This document shows, piece after piece, positions 33,111 to 42,006 of a stretch of 64,000 nt of DNA. The stretch covers positions 1 through 64,000 of the forward strand of contig NZ_JAEULY010000023.1 in assembly GCF_016793595.1 (NCBI RefSeq). The letters are read 5' to 3'. Under the pieces are notes generated by a model. That model did not search any database, was not told the DNA's origin, and was given only the letters and a program-made list of their open reading frames with translations. This stretch comes from Phreatobacter sp. GTDB taxonomy: Bacteria > Pseudomonadota > Alphaproteobacteria > Rhizobiales > Phreatobacteraceae. Position numbers and translations under genes: made by a program. Position 1 is the stretch's first letter. Every line of letters starts with the position of its first letter.

Positions 33111-34913
33111 ATGAGCGCGCCGCGCTTCACCACGCGTCCCGAGATCGACGGGACTTTCGGCGTCGTCACCACCACGCACTGGATCGCCTCGGCCGTCGCC
33201 ATGGGCATTCTCGAGCGCGGTGGCAATGCCTTCGACGCCGGCTGTGCCGCCGCCTTCACGTTGCAGATCGTCGAGCCGCACCTGAACGGCCCCGGCGGCG
33301 ACGTGCCGGTCATCCTCTACGATGCGAAGAAGGAAGCCGTGGAGGTCATCTGCGGACAGGGCCCTGCCCCGGCCGGCGCGACCATCGAGCACTACCGCTC
33401 GCTCGGTCTCGACCTCGTGCCCGGCACCGGCCTGCTCGCCACCTGCATTCCCGGCGCCTTCGACACCTGGATGCTGATGCTGCGCGACTACGGCACCATG
33501 CGCCCGCGCGACGTGCTGGAAGCCGCCATCTCCTATGCCCGCCACGGCTATCCGCTGGTCGAGCGCATCCCCGCCACCATCCGCACGGTGGAGGCCCTGT
33601 TCCGCGACCACTGGCCTACCTCGGCGGCCGTCTATCTGCCGGGCGGCGCGGTGCCGAAACCGGGCGACCTGTTCACCAACGTCAAGCTCGCGGAAACCTA
33701 CGAGCGCGTCCTCCGGGAATGCGAAGGCGGCACGCGCGAGGACGAGATCGCCCGCGCCCGCTACGTCTGGAGTCAGGGCTTCGTCGCCGAGGCCATCGAC
33801 CGCTTCTGCCGCACTGAAGCTGTTTACGACGTCACCGGTCAGCACAATCGCGGCGTGCTCACCGGACAGGACATGGCGAACTGGAAGGCCAGCGTCGAGG
33901 CTCCGATCCACTACGATTACGGCCGCTACCGGGTGTTCAAGCCGACGACCTGGAGCCAGGGCCTTGTCTGCCTCCAGCAGCTCGCATTGCTCAAGGGCAT
34001 GGGCCTCGACGGCATGGACGTGGCGGGACCGGACTTCGTCCACCTCGTCACGGAAGCGGCCAAGCTCGCCTTCGCCGACCGCGAGGCCTTCTACGGCGAC
34101 CCGGATTTCGTCGGCGTGCCGATCGAAACGCTGCTGTCCGACGCCTACAACGACGAACGGCGCAGGCTGATCACTGACCGCGCCTCGCTGGATCTGCGCC
34201 CGGGCACCATCGCGGGAGCCGGCGGCAAGGTTGATGCGCGCGTCTCGTCCGGCAAACGCGTCGCGGTCGGCGCGACCGGTGCCGGCGAACCCACGGTTGG
34301 CGAGATCGAAACGCACGAGAGCGGCGGCACGCGCGGCGACACCGTCCATTTCGACATTATCGACCGCTGGGGCAACATGGTCTCGTCGACGCCCTCCGGC
34401 GGCTGGCTGCAATCATCCCCGATCATCCCGGCCCTCGGCTTCTGCCTCGGCTCGCGCGCCCAGATGTTCTGGCTGGACGAGAGCCATCCGGCAACCCTCA
34501 AGCCCGGCAAGCGCCCGCGCTCGACGCTGACCCCGACCATCGCCTATCGCGACGGCGCGCCCTACATGGCCTGGGGTTCGCCCGGCGGCGACCAGCAGGA
34601 CCAGTGGATCCCTCAGATGTTCCTGCGCCACGTCCATGCCGGCATGAACCTTCAGGAAGCCATCGACGCTCCCGCCTGGCACACCGAGCATTTCCCCGGC
34701 TCGTTCTGGCCGCGCACCTCGCGCCCTGGCGTGATCGTCGTCGAGAGCCGCTTCCCGCAAGCGACCATCGACGAACTGCGCCGGCGCGGCCACGAGGTCG
34801 AGGTCGGCGGTGCATGGTCCGAGGGCCGCCTCACGGGCGCGCGCAAGGAGGGCTTGCGGCTGAAGGCCGCCGCCAATCCGCGCGGCATGCAGGGCTATGC
34901 GGTCGGGCGATGA
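33111..34913 (+). CDS. gamma-glutamyltransferase family Ntn-hydrolase (600 aa)
   Basis: GGT-family protein, made as a proenzyme that cleaves itself before a Thr. The N-terminal part has GNAFDAGCAAAFTLQIVEP, a GPGGDVPVILY segment and a long helical region. The likely autoprocessing Thr is about residue 411 in GGTRGDTVHFDIIDRWGNM, followed by STPSGGWLQSS and SPGGDQQDQWIPQM. There is no signal peptide, so it should be cytoplasmic, unlike periplasmic GGT that degrades glutathione. Cytoplasmic members cleave gamma-glutamyl or other amide substrates; the substrate is unknown. ATG 33111 has GGAGAG 4 nt upstream. It lies within a CoA-catabolism operon, which is unusual. Confidence 0.92.
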   Translation: MSAPRFTTRPEIDGTFGVVTTTHWIASAVAMGILERGGNAFDAGCAAAFTLQIVEPHLNGPGGDVPVILYDAKKEAVEVICGQGPAPAGATIEHYRSLGLDLVPGTGLLATCIPGAFDTWMLMLRDYGTMRPRDVLEAAISYARHGYPLVERIPATIRTVEALFRDHWPTSAAVYLPGGAVPKPGDLFTNVKLAETYERVLRECEGGTREDEIARARYVWSQGFVAEAIDRFCRTEAVYDVTGQHNRGVLTGQDMANWKASVEAPIHYDYGRYRVFKPTTWSQGLVCLQQLALLKGMGLDGMDVAGPDFVHLVTEAAKLAFADREAFYGDPDFVGVPIETLLSDAYNDERRRLITDRASLDLRPGTIAGAGGKVDARVSSGKRVAVGATGAGEPTVGEIETHESGGTRGDTVHFDIIDRWGNMVSSTPSGGWLQSSPIIPALGFCLGSRAQMFWLDESHPATLKPGKRPRSTLTPTIAYRDGAPYMAWGSPGGDQQDQWIPQMFLRHVHAGMNLQEAIDAPAWHTEHFPGSFWPRTSRPGVIVVESRFPQATIDELRRRGHEVEVGGAWSEGRLTGARKEGLRLKAAANPRGMQGYAVGR

Positions 34914-34917
34914 ACGC

Positions 34918-35517
34918 ATGAGCATCGCATTGAACCTCGACGGCTATACGGACCTGCCGCCCGGAAAGATCGCAGCGGTTGTCACGCATCTGGAAATGCG
35001 CCAGCGGCCCGCCCCGCGCGCACCCTCGGAGCGCATCGCCCTGCGCAAGACCGAGCGACCCGACATCGGCTGGTATCGCGCGCTTTACCGGGCTATCGGC
35101 GAGGACTGGCTGTGGTTCTCCCGCCTCGAAATGACCGAAACCGAGCTGACCGCGATCCTCCACCGTCCCGGCAACGAGACCTATGTGGCGATGGCGGACG
35201 GCGCGGAGGCCGGCATCGTGGAACTCGACCGCCGCGATCCCGCCGATGTCGAGATTTCGTTCTTCGGGCTGAGGCCGGATGCCACCGGCAAGGGTCTGGG
35301 CGGGGCGATGATGGCGGCGGCGCTGGCGCTGGCATGGCAAGCCGCAACACGGCGCGTCTGGCTTCACACCTGCACGCTCGACCATCCGGCGGCACTGGCC
35401 TTCTACCGGCGGCAGGGCTTCACGCCCTTCGCACGTCAGGTCGAGGTCGTCGATGACCCACGCCTGTCGGGCATCCTGCCCCGGACGGCCGCGCCGCATA
35501 TTCCGGTTATCGGCTGA
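34918..35517 (+). CDS. GNAT family N-acetyltransferase (199 aa)
   Basis: Acetyl-CoA dependent N-acetyltransferase. The GNAT core is clear: IVELDRRDPADVEISFFGLR, the CoA-binding motif TGKGLGGAMMAAALALAW (form of RxxGxG/A) and LDHPAALAFYRRQGFTPF. A segment of about 60 residues precedes the core. It starts 4 nt after the GGT stop, so it belongs to the same transcript. Its 3-prime end overlaps the convergent epmA by 11 bp. Acceptor unknown. Confidence 0.9.
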   Translation: MSIALNLDGYTDLPPGKIAAVVTHLEMRQRPAPRAPSERIALRKTERPDIGWYRALYRAIGEDWLWFSRLEMTETELTAILHRPGNETYVAMADGAEAGIVELDRRDPADVEISFFGLRPDATGKGLGGAMMAAALALAWQAATRRVWLHTCTLDHPAALAFYRRQGFTPFARQVEVVDDPRLSGILPRTAAPHIPVIG

Positions 35518-36568
35518 ACAGGTCCGGCACCGGCGCCCAGATCACGTCCTCGATGTGCCGGGCGCCGCTCGCCAGCATCACCAGCCGCTCGAAACCGAGC
35601 GCGATGCCGGACGTCGGCGGCATGTGCGCGAGCGCTGCCAGCAGGTCCTCGTCGATCGGATAGCTCTCGCCATAGATGCGCTGCTTCTCGGCCATCTCGA
35701 TCGCGAAACGCCGCCGCTGCTCTTCCGGATCGGTCAGTTCCCCAAAGGCATTGGCGAGTTCGACGCCGCAGGCATAGAGCTCGAACCGCTCGGCGACCCG
35801 CGGATCGGACGCCTTGGCGCGCGCGAGTGCCGCCTCGCTGACCGGATATTCGCAAAGGATGGTCGCCCGGCCGAAGCCGAGATTGGGTTCGATCCGCTCG
35901 ACCAGCACTTTCGAGAAGATGTCGGCCCAGGTGTCGTCGCCGGAGACGCGGATGCCCGCTTCTCTCGCTCGCGCGGCGAGGCCCTCGCCATCTGCCTCGC
36001 CCGATGGTGATATCGTCGCGAGCAGGTCGATCCCAGCGTGGCGTTCAAACGCCTCCGCAAGCGTCACCCGCTCGGGCGCCAGCCCCGGGTCCACGGAAGC
36101 CTCCCGCCAGACCAGCGCATGCCGACCGGCGGCTTCGCAGGCCAGCGCCAGCAGTTCGGCGCAGTCCGCCATCAGGCTCTCATAGGTCTCGCCGACGCGA
36201 TACCATTCGACCATCGTGAATTCGGGGTGGTGCAGGGCCCCGCGCTCGCGGTTGCGGAACACGCGGGCGAAATCGACGATCCGCGTCTCGCCGGCGGCGA
36301 TCAGCTTCTTCGCTGCGAATTCGGGCGAGGTGTGCAGGTAGAGCGGCGCGCGCCGGCCATCGATGGTCACCGCCTCGGTGGCGAAGGCGTGGAGATGCGC
36401 TTCGTTGCCCGGCGAAACCTGCAGGATGCCGGCCTCGACCTCCGTGAACCCCTGGTCCCCGAACCAGCCGCGCATCGCCGCCTTGATCCGTCCGCGCGCG
36501 GCGAGAAACGGGCGGCGGTCGGCATGGCGGCCGGCATCCCACCAGGGCGAGGCAGTCGTCTCGGTCAT
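35507..36568 (-). CDS. epmA: EF-P lysine aminoacylase EpmA (GenX/PoxA, 353 aa)
   Basis: A truncated class II lysyl-tRNA synthetase paralogue without the tRNA-anticodon domain. It attaches (R)-beta-lysine to elongation factor P. Motif 2 is in FRNRERGALHHPEFTMVEWY and motif 3 in SGIALGFERLVMLASG; ATP and lysine pocket residues are in LYLHTSPEFAAKKL and ACGVELANAFGELTDP. Length matches GenX. The EF-P gene lies 1.1 kb away (37625) with the target Lys34. The mutase EpmB, which makes beta-lysine, is not in the window. It is divergent from a thioesterase gene. Confidence 0.95.
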   Translation of the reverse strand: MTETTASPWWDAGRHADRRPFLAARGRIKAAMRGWFGDQGFTEVEAGILQVSPGNEAHLHAFATEAVTIDGRRAPLYLHTSPEFAAKKLIAAGETRIVDFARVFRNRERGALHHPEFTMVEWYRVGETYESLMADCAELLALACEAAGRHALVWREASVDPGLAPERVTLAEAFERHAGIDLLATISPSGEADGEGLAARAREAGIRVSGDDTWADIFSKVLVERIEPNLGFGRATILCEYPVSEAALARAKASDPRVAERFELYACGVELANAFGELTDPEEQRRRFAIEMAEKQRIYGESYPIDEDLLAALAHMPPTSGIALGFERLVMLASGARHIEDVIWAPVPDLFSR

Positions 36569-36676
36569 CGCTCGCTCCGTCTGCGCCGCAACCCATGACC
36601 TTTGGCGTCATTGCGGCGGTTGCGGCGCTCCTCATAGGGTATCGTGCAACAACACGAAACAGCAGCCGCTTCGATC

Positions 36677-37504
36677 ATGTCCGACAGTCTCGCCGACCTC
36701 CACCCGCTCGACACCGCCACTCTTCTGACGCCCGGCCCGGACGGCACGCTGACCGGCCGCACCTCGCCGGCCTATGCCAACATGGTCGGTCCCTTCGGCG
36801 GCACGACGGCGGCGCTGCTGCTGCGCGCGGCGCTGGAGCACGACCGGCGCGTCGGCGAGCCGGTGGCGCTCACCGTCAATTTCTGCGCCGCCATTGCGGA
36901 CGGCGAATTCGCCGTCATCGTTCGCGAAATCCGGTCCGGACGCTCGGTGCAGCATCTCTATGTCGAACTGAGGCAGGGCGAGACCATCGCGGCCAACGCC
37001 ACCGTCGTCTGCGCGGTGCGATCGCCGACCTGGGCGCATCAATCCGCCGTCATGCCGGCCGTCCCGCCCGCCGACGCCTTGCCGATCCTCACCGGCAAGC
37101 CGCCCCTCGCCTGGCTGTCGCGCTACGATTTCCGCTACACCGAGAGACCGCCCTTCATTCCCGGCGCGGCCCATGCCGAACCGCAATCCGCGCGCTCGGT
37201 GCTCTGGGTCGCCGACAACCCGCCCCGCCCGCTCGACTATCTGTCGCTCGCCGCCATCTGCGACGTGTTCATCGTGCGCATCTTTCAGGTGCGCGGCACG
37301 CGGACGCCGGCCGGCACCGTGTCGATCACCTCCTATTTCCACGCGATCTCGGAGGAGCTGGCAGCGCAGGGCACGCGCCCGGTTCTGGCCAAGGCCGATT
37401 CCATGCGCTTCGGCGGCCAGTTCTTCGACCAGCAGGGCGAGATCTGGTCGGACTCAGGCAAGCTGCTGGCCTCGACAACGCAGGTCGTCTGGTTCCGCGA
37501 CTGA
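36677..37504 (+). CDS. acyl-CoA thioesterase family protein, double-hotdog (275 aa)
   Basis: TesB-like thioesterase with two hotdog repeats. The N-terminal half has GPFGGTTAALLLRAALEHD and PVALTVNFCAAIADGEFAV; the C-terminal half has RPLDYLSLAAICDVFIVRIF and AGTVSITSYFHAISEE, ending GQFFDQQGEIWSDSGKLLAS. These are the landmarks of the acyl-CoA thioesterase II-like/4HBT_3 family that hydrolyses acyl-CoA to acid and CoA. Start 36677 (MSDSLADLHPLDTATLL) is preferred over GTG 36644. It lies between epmA and efp, without a clear functional link. Confidence 0.88.
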   Translation: MSDSLADLHPLDTATLLTPGPDGTLTGRTSPAYANMVGPFGGTTAALLLRAALEHDRRVGEPVALTVNFCAAIADGEFAVIVREIRSGRSVQHLYVELRQGETIAANATVVCAVRSPTWAHQSAVMPAVPPADALPILTGKPPLAWLSRYDFRYTERPPFIPGAAHAEPQSARSVLWVADNPPRPLDYLSLAAICDVFIVRIFQVRGTRTPAGTVSITSYFHAISEELAAQGTRPVLAKADSMRFGGQFFDQQGEIWSDSGKLLASTTQVVWFRD

Positions 37505-37624
37505 CCCGCCGATTTTCGGGCAGGGGTGGCGCTGATCGGCCAATTCGTCTATGCGACGGCCCGATAGATCATGCGGGCCGCAGCCTGCAAATCCCAAAGC
37601 CCGCAAATCCCAAGGACCACTTCC

Positions 37625-38194
37625 GTGCCGAAGGTCATCGCCTCCTCCGTCCGCAAGGGCAACATCCTCGAAGTCGACGGCAGGCTCTACCTGATCGTCG
37701 CCGCCCAGAACATCCATCCCGGCAAGGGCACCCCGGTGACGCAGGTCGACATGCGCCGCCTGTCCGACGGCGTGAAAGTGTCCGAGCGCTGGCGCACCAC
37801 CGAGATGGTCGAGCGCGCCTATGTCGAGGATCGTCCCTACACCTACCTCTACACGGACGGTGACGGGAACCACTTCATGAACAAGGAGACCTACGAGCAG
37901 ATCTCCGTTCCCGACGACATCCTCGGCGACTACAAGCCCTATCTCCAGAACGAGATGGAAGTGAAACTGTCGGTCTACGAGGGCAATCCGGTCGGCATCG
38001 AGCTGCCGCAGCGCGTCACGCTGGAAGTGGTCGAGACCGAGCCGGTGACCAAGGGCCAGACGGCCTCCTCGTCCTACAAGCCGGCGATCCTCTCCAACGG
38101 CGTGCGCACCACCGTGCCGCCGCATATCGGCATCGGCACGCGCATCGTGGTGATGACCGAGGACGGCTCCTATTCCGAGCGCGCCAAGGACTGA
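37625..38194 (+). CDS. efp: elongation factor P (189 aa)
   Basis: Translation factor that binds between the ribosomal P and E sites and relieves stalling at polyproline. Three beta domains are visible: the KOW-like domain I ([20 protein letters not shown]), domain II with [20 protein letters not shown], and domain III with [20 protein letters not shown] and [16 protein letters not shown]. The loop NIHPGKGTP places Lys exactly at residue 34, the site of beta-lysylation by EpmA, which is encoded nearby. Translation begins at GTG 37625 with AAGGACC upstream; an ATG at 37571 adds an unsupported leader. Confidence 0.96.
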   Translation: MPKVIASSVRKGNILEVDGRLYLIVAAQNIHPGKGTPVTQVDMRRLSDGVKVSERWRTTEMVERAYVEDRPYTYLYTDGDGNHFMNKETYEQISVPDDILGDYKPYLQNEMEVKLSVYEGNPVGIELPQRVTLEVVETEPVTKGQTASSSYKPAILSNGVRTTVPPHIGIGTRIVVMTEDGSYSERAKD

Positions 38195-38209
38195 CAAGGG
38201 CACCACAAA

Positions 38210-38407
38210 ACCCTCTCCCATGGGGAGAGGGTGGCTGCGGAGCAGCCGGGTGAGGGGATCGACCTCGACTGGTCCACGCAGGTTGGCTCTCAACGTGAGA
38301 GTTGGCTGCCTGCAACGCCAGAGAAGATGTCGGCAGTACGTCATCGGCGAGGGCCAACCCCTCACCCGGCGCCTGACGGCGCCACCCTCTCCCCGGGGGA
38401 GAGGGTT
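38210..38407. repeat. paired palindromic repeats, family B copy 1
   Basis: Two inverted-repeat units, 38210-38257 and 38358-38407, face each other across about 100 bp. The first reads ACCCTCTCCC-ATGG-GGAGAGGGT then GGCTGCGGAGCAGCC; the second ends ACCCTCTCCCCC-style stem GGGGGAGAGGGT. Together they form a large imperfect inverted repeat in the efp/fabI convergent gap. A similar arrangement occurs at 62700-62852. It may double as a terminator for efp and fabI. Confidence 0.8.
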
Positions 38408-38421
38408 ACTGGAACAATACC

Positions 38422-39279
38422 CTACTCCGCCGCCTGTCCGGCCGCGCGGTTCGCCGCGTCCTCCACCGCCTGCTCGGCGGCATCGAGGGTCTTCAGCGCG
38501 TCAGGGCGCGGCATCGAGATGATGTTGTAGCCGGAATCGACGTGATGGATCTCGCCGGTCACGCCACCGGAAAGATCCGACAGCAGGTAGAGCGCCGAGC
38601 CGCCGATATCATCCAGCGACACCGTCTTGCGCAGCGGCGCGTGGCGCTTCTGGAAGTTGAACATCAGGCGGGCATCGGAAATGCCCGCCCCCGCCAGCGT
38701 CCGGACCGGGCCGGGCGACAGCGCGTTCACGCGGATGCCGAGCGGCCCGTAATCGGCGGCGAGATAGCGCACCGAGGCCTCGAGGCCGGCCTTGGCGACG
38801 CCCATCACGTTGTAGTTCGGCATGACCCGCGTCGAGCCGCCATAGGTCAGCGTCAGCATGGAGCCGCCCGGCTGCATCAGCGCCGCGGCCCGCTTGGCCA
38901 CTTCCGTGAACGAGAAGCAGGATATGACCATGGTGCGCGAGAAGTTCTCGCGCGTGGTGTCGGCATAGCGGCCCTTGAGCTCGTTCTTGTCGGAAAAGCC
39001 GATGGCATGGACGATGAAGTCGAGCCCGCCCCAGACCTCCGCCAGCTTCGCGAAGGTGGCATCGACGCTGGCGATGTCCTCCACGTCGCACGGGATGACG
39101 ATCGGCGTGCCGAGGCTCTCCGCCAGCGGCCGGACGCGCTTGCCGAGCGCCTCGCCCTGATAGGTGAAGGCAAGCTCGGCGCCATGGGCGGCCAGCGTGC
39201 GGGCGATGCCCCAGGCGATGGAGTGGTCGTTCGCCACTCCCATGATCAGGCCGCGCCGGCCCTTCATCAGTGCGGTCAC
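38422..39279 (-). CDS. fabI: enoyl-ACP reductase FabI (285 aa)
   Basis: NADH-dependent enoyl-ACP reductase, the last step of each fatty acid elongation cycle and the triclosan target. It shows LIMGVANDHSIAWGIA, HAIGFSDKNELKGRYADTTR and Tyr156-(x6)-Lys163 in NYNVMGVAKAGLEASVRYLA, the same numbering as E. coli FabI. The start is GTG 39279 because GAGGAGG lies 6 nt upstream; ATG 39267 would be too far from it. A short Ala-rich C-terminal tail (QAVEDAANRAAGQAAE) extends beyond the usual end. It is third in the leftward fabA-fabB-fabI order. Confidence 0.96.
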   Translation of the reverse strand: MTALMKGRRGLIMGVANDHSIAWGIARTLAAHGAELAFTYQGEALGKRVRPLAESLGTPIVIPCDVEDIASVDATFAKLAEVWGGLDFIVHAIGFSDKNELKGRYADTTRENFSRTMVISCFSFTEVAKRAAALMQPGGSMLTLTYGGSTRVMPNYNVMGVAKAGLEASVRYLAADYGPLGIRVNALSPGPVRTLAGAGISDARLMFNFQKRHAPLRKTVSLDDIGGSALYLLSDLSGGVTGEIHHVDSGYNIISMPRPDALKTLDAAEQAVEDAANRAAGQAAE

Positions 39280-39450
39280 GCGCGACCTCCTCGATTCGCT
39301 GTCAGGCTCCGCTTCGCGTCCAACGACCCGAAGCTGGGGATGCGCAAACCGGTCTGTCCACATGGCCGTTCACTGCGAGGGGACGATCCCCCGAGCCTTG
39401 CCATGGAACTGCGACCGGCCGGTGACAGGCCAGGGCCTGCCCGTGTCACG

Positions 39451-40677
39451 TCACGCATCCACGTGCTTCATGACGATGGTGGCGTTGGTGCCGCCGAAAC
39501 CGAAGGAGTTCGACAGGACGCAGCCGAGATTCACGTTGTCGATCCGCTTGCGCACGATCGGCATGTCGGCGAAGGCCGGATCGAGTTCCTCAATATGGGC
39601 GCTCTCGCAGATGAAGCCGTTGTTCATCATCAGGAGCGAGTAGATCGCCTCCTGCACGCCCGTCGCGCCCAGCGAATGGCCGGTCAGCGACTTCGTGGCG
39701 GCGATCGGCGGGCTCTTGTCGCCGGTGCCGAACACGTTGCGGATCGCCTGAATCTCCGGACCGTCGCCAGCCGGCGTCGAGGTGCCGTGGGGATTGATGT
39801 AGTCCACCTTCGCCTTCACGGTCGCCAGCGCCTGGCGCATGCAGCGCTCGCCGCCCTCGCCTGACGGCGCGACCATGTCGTAGCCGTCCGAGGTCGCGCC
39901 ATAGCCGGCGATCTCGCCGTAGATCTTGGCGCCGCGCGCCTTGGCATGCTCGTATTCTTCCAGCACCAACACGCCGGCGCCGCCGGCGATGACGAAACCG
40001 TCGCGGTTCGCGTCATAGGCGCGCGAGGCGGTGGTCGGCCGGTCGTTGAACTTCGACGACATGGCGCCCATCGCGTCGAACAGCACGGACAGCGTCCAGT
40101 CCAGTTCCTCGCAGCCGCCGGCGAAGACGATGTCCTGCTTGCCCCACTGGATCAGCTCGTAGGCGTTGCCGATGCAATGGTTGGAGGTCGCGCAGGCAGA
40201 CGAGATCGAATAGTTGACGCCCTTGATCTTGAACCAGGTCGCAAGCGTCGCCGAAGCGGTCGAGGACATCGCCTTCGGCACGGCAAAGGGGCCGACGCGC
40301 TTGGAATTGTTACTCTCCTTGGCCTTCTCGTAGGCGTCGATCAGCGCCCGGGTCGAGGGGCCGCCCGAGCCCATCACGATGCCGGTGCGCTCATTGGAGA
40401 TGTCGGAGGCTTCAAGGCCCGCATCAAGGATCGCCTGATCCATGGCGACATGGTTCCAGCCGGACCCGCCGCCATGAAAGCGCATGGCGCGACGGTCGAG
40501 GATGCTGGCCGGATCAAGCGTCGGCTTGCCGGAAACCTGGCTTCGGAAGCCGTGCTCGGTGAAGGACGGATCGAGCGCGATGCCGCTCTTGGCTTCGCGG
40601 AGCGAGGCCAGAACCTCGTTCGTGTTGTTGCCGATGGACGAGACGATGCCCATTCCGGTGACGACGACGCGGCGCAT
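39451..40677 (-). CDS. fabB: beta-ketoacyl-ACP synthase I FabB (408 aa)
   Basis: Condensing enzyme of unsaturated fatty acid synthesis. The thiolase-fold active site is complete: nucleophile Cys162 in [10 protein letters not shown], His297 in [11 protein letters not shown] and His334 in [12 protein letters not shown]. The adjacent fabA (40731) supports FabB rather than FabF: FabA isomerises trans-2 to cis-3-decenoyl-ACP and FabB elongates it. Start 40677 ([19 protein letters not shown]) is the family N-terminus. The 53-bp gap from fabA and common strand indicate one operon. Confidence 0.96.
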   Translation of the reverse strand: MRRVVVTGMGIVSSIGNNTNEVLASLREAKSGIALDPSFTEHGFRSQVSGKPTLDPASILDRRAMRFHGGGSGWNHVAMDQAILDAGLEASDISNERTGIVMGSGGPSTRALIDAYEKAKESNNSKRVGPFAVPKAMSSTASATLATWFKIKGVNYSISSACATSNHCIGNAYELIQWGKQDIVFAGGCEELDWTLSVLFDAMGAMSSKFNDRPTTASRAYDANRDGFVIAGGAGVLVLEEYEHAKARGAKIYGEIAGYGATSDGYDMVAPSGEGGERCMRQALATVKAKVDYINPHGTSTPAGDGPEIQAIRNVFGTGDKSPPIAATKSLTGHSLGATGVQEAIYSLLMMNNGFICESAHIEELDPAFADMPIVRKRIDNVNLGCVLSNSFGFGGTNATIVMKHVDA

Positions 40678-40730
40678 GAGGGCCTCTTTCTGGTGCTTGC
40701 CGCGCCGGAGCGCGGCCATCGATGGGCGAA

Positions 40731-41243
40731 TCAGGCGGCGGACCCGAACAGGCCGACGCGCATATCCTTGACCTCATATATGCGCTTGCCGTCAGCCTCC
40801 AACCAGCCATCGGCAATTCCGAGCACCAGCTTGGACTTGAACACGCGCTTGATGTCGACGCCGTAGACGACCTTCTTCGTGGTCGGCAGCACCTGCTCGG
40901 AGAACTTCACCTCGCCGACGCCCAGCGCCCGGCCGCGGCCCGGAAGGCCGAGCCAGCCGAGGTGGAAGCCGGTGAGCTGCCACAGCGCGTCGAGGCCGAG
41001 GCAGCCTGGCATCACCGGATCGCCTTTGAAATGGCAGGGGAAAAACCAGAGGTCCGGCCTGATGTCGAACTCGGCGACGACATGGCCCTTGCCGTTCGCT
41101 CCGCCGGTTTCGCCGATCGATGCGATACGGTCGAACATCAGCATCGGCGGCAGGGGCAACTGGGCATTGCCGGCGCCGAACAGCTCGCCCCGGCCGCAGG
41201 CCAGGAGCTCTTCATAGGTAAAGCTCGACTGTCGCTCGGTCAT
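40731..41243 (-). CDS. fabA: 3-hydroxydecanoyl-ACP dehydratase/isomerase FabA (170 aa)
   Basis: Hotdog-fold dehydratase that also isomerises trans-2-decenoyl-ACP to the cis-3 form, starting unsaturated fatty acid synthesis. The active-site His71 and Asp85 lie in [13 protein letters not shown] and [10 protein letters not shown], one residue later than in E. coli (H70/D84). Length is normal. Start 41243 ([19 protein letters not shown]) is chosen; the longer frame to 41321 has no family match. It leads fabA-fabB-fabI and is divergent from irr, a conserved gene order in Rhizobiales. Confidence 0.96.
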   Translation of the reverse strand: MTERQSSFTYEELLACGRGELFGAGNAQLPLPPMLMFDRIASIGETGGANGKGHVVAEFDIRPDLWFFPCHFKGDPVMPGCLGLDALWQLTGFHLGWLGLPGRGRALGVGEVKFSEQVLPTTKKVVYGVDIKRVFKSKLVLGIADGWLEADGKRIYEVKDMRVGLFGSAA

Positions 41244-41437
41244 CGTGCTGTTGCGTCCGCCCTGTTCGCCGGCTCGGCCGGCATGATCGGCGCTCTCTAA
41301 CACACGGGTTCCGCCGGGCAAATGGCCTAACCGGACATGGCTGGAGGCGGCGGGCCTCGACCATCGTCCGCGACGACCCTTCGGGGAATGCGGGAAGGCA
41401 GCGGTGTTTGCGAACGACTTGCAGGCGGCTCGAACTG

Positions 41438-41480
41438 TTCTTAGAATGAATGACTGAAACCATTCTTAGAATTGTTAGAA
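41438..41480. promoter_or_regulatory. three TTCTTAGAA-type repeats before irr (candidate iron control element)
   Basis: TTCTTAGAA occurs at 41438-41446 and 41463-41471, and TTGTTAGAA at 41472-41480, just before the irr start at 41487. Each is a near-palindromic 9-mer in an AT-rich island, and together they resemble the TTAGAA/TTCTAA half-sites of Irr iron control elements. Close overlap with the start codon suggests repression of irr itself. Confidence 0.6.
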
Positions 41481-41486
41481 TATACA

Positions 41487-42002
41487 ATGACCATTCGCAC
41501 CCTGATCGACCGGACTCACCATGAGCCGGCCGTACCGGCCGAAGGCAAGTTGTCCGCCCAGGACCGCGTGACATTGCTCCAGAAGACCGGCTGCCCGATC
41601 CACGACGTCCGCACCATGCTGCGGGAAGTCGGGCTGCGCCCGACGCGCCAGCGCATGGCGCTCGGCTGGATTCTGTTCGCCAAGGGCGACCGGCACGTGA
41701 CGGCGGAAATGCTCTATGACGAGGCGACCAAGGCGCGCGTGCCGGTCTCGCTCGCTACCGTCTACAACACGCTGCATCAGTTCACCGAGGCCGGCCTGCT
41801 GCGCGAGATCGCGGTGGACGGCTCGAAGGCCTATTTCGACACCAATCTGTCGGACCATCATCATTTCATCGTCGATGGCGAGACGACGGTGTTCGACATT
41901 CCCGGCCCGCACGTGGCCGTCGACAGGCTGCCGGCCGCCCCCGAGGGCTACGAAGTCGCCCGCGTCGATGTCGTGGTCCGTCTGCGCCGCCGGGCCGACT
42001 GA
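41487..42002 (+). CDS. irr: iron response regulator Irr, Fur family (171 aa)
   Basis: Fur-superfamily regulator of the Irr type, which represses or activates iron and heme genes when iron is low and is degraded or inactivated through heme. The N-terminal TGCPIHDVRTMLREVG carries a Cys-Pro heme regulatory motif (C36-P37). It is followed by the winged helix (LRPTRQRMALGWILF, VSLATVYNTLHQFTEAGLL) and the His-rich metal/heme region SDHHHFIVDGE. ATG 41487 is used; TTG 41472 lies within the repeats. It is divergent from fabA, the usual rhizobial arrangement. Confidence 0.95.
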   Translation: MTIRTLIDRTHHEPAVPAEGKLSAQDRVTLLQKTGCPIHDVRTMLREVGLRPTRQRMALGWILFAKGDRHVTAEMLYDEATKARVPVSLATVYNTLHQFTEAGLLREIAVDGSKAYFDTNLSDHHHFIVDGETTVFDIPGPHVAVDRLPAAPEGYEVARVDVVVRLRRRAD

Positions 42003-42006
42003 CCGT

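Noticed and set aside
38210..38407. Mobile element with a coding gene
   Set aside because: Only inverted repeats are visible; the intervening 100 bp has no transposase frame.
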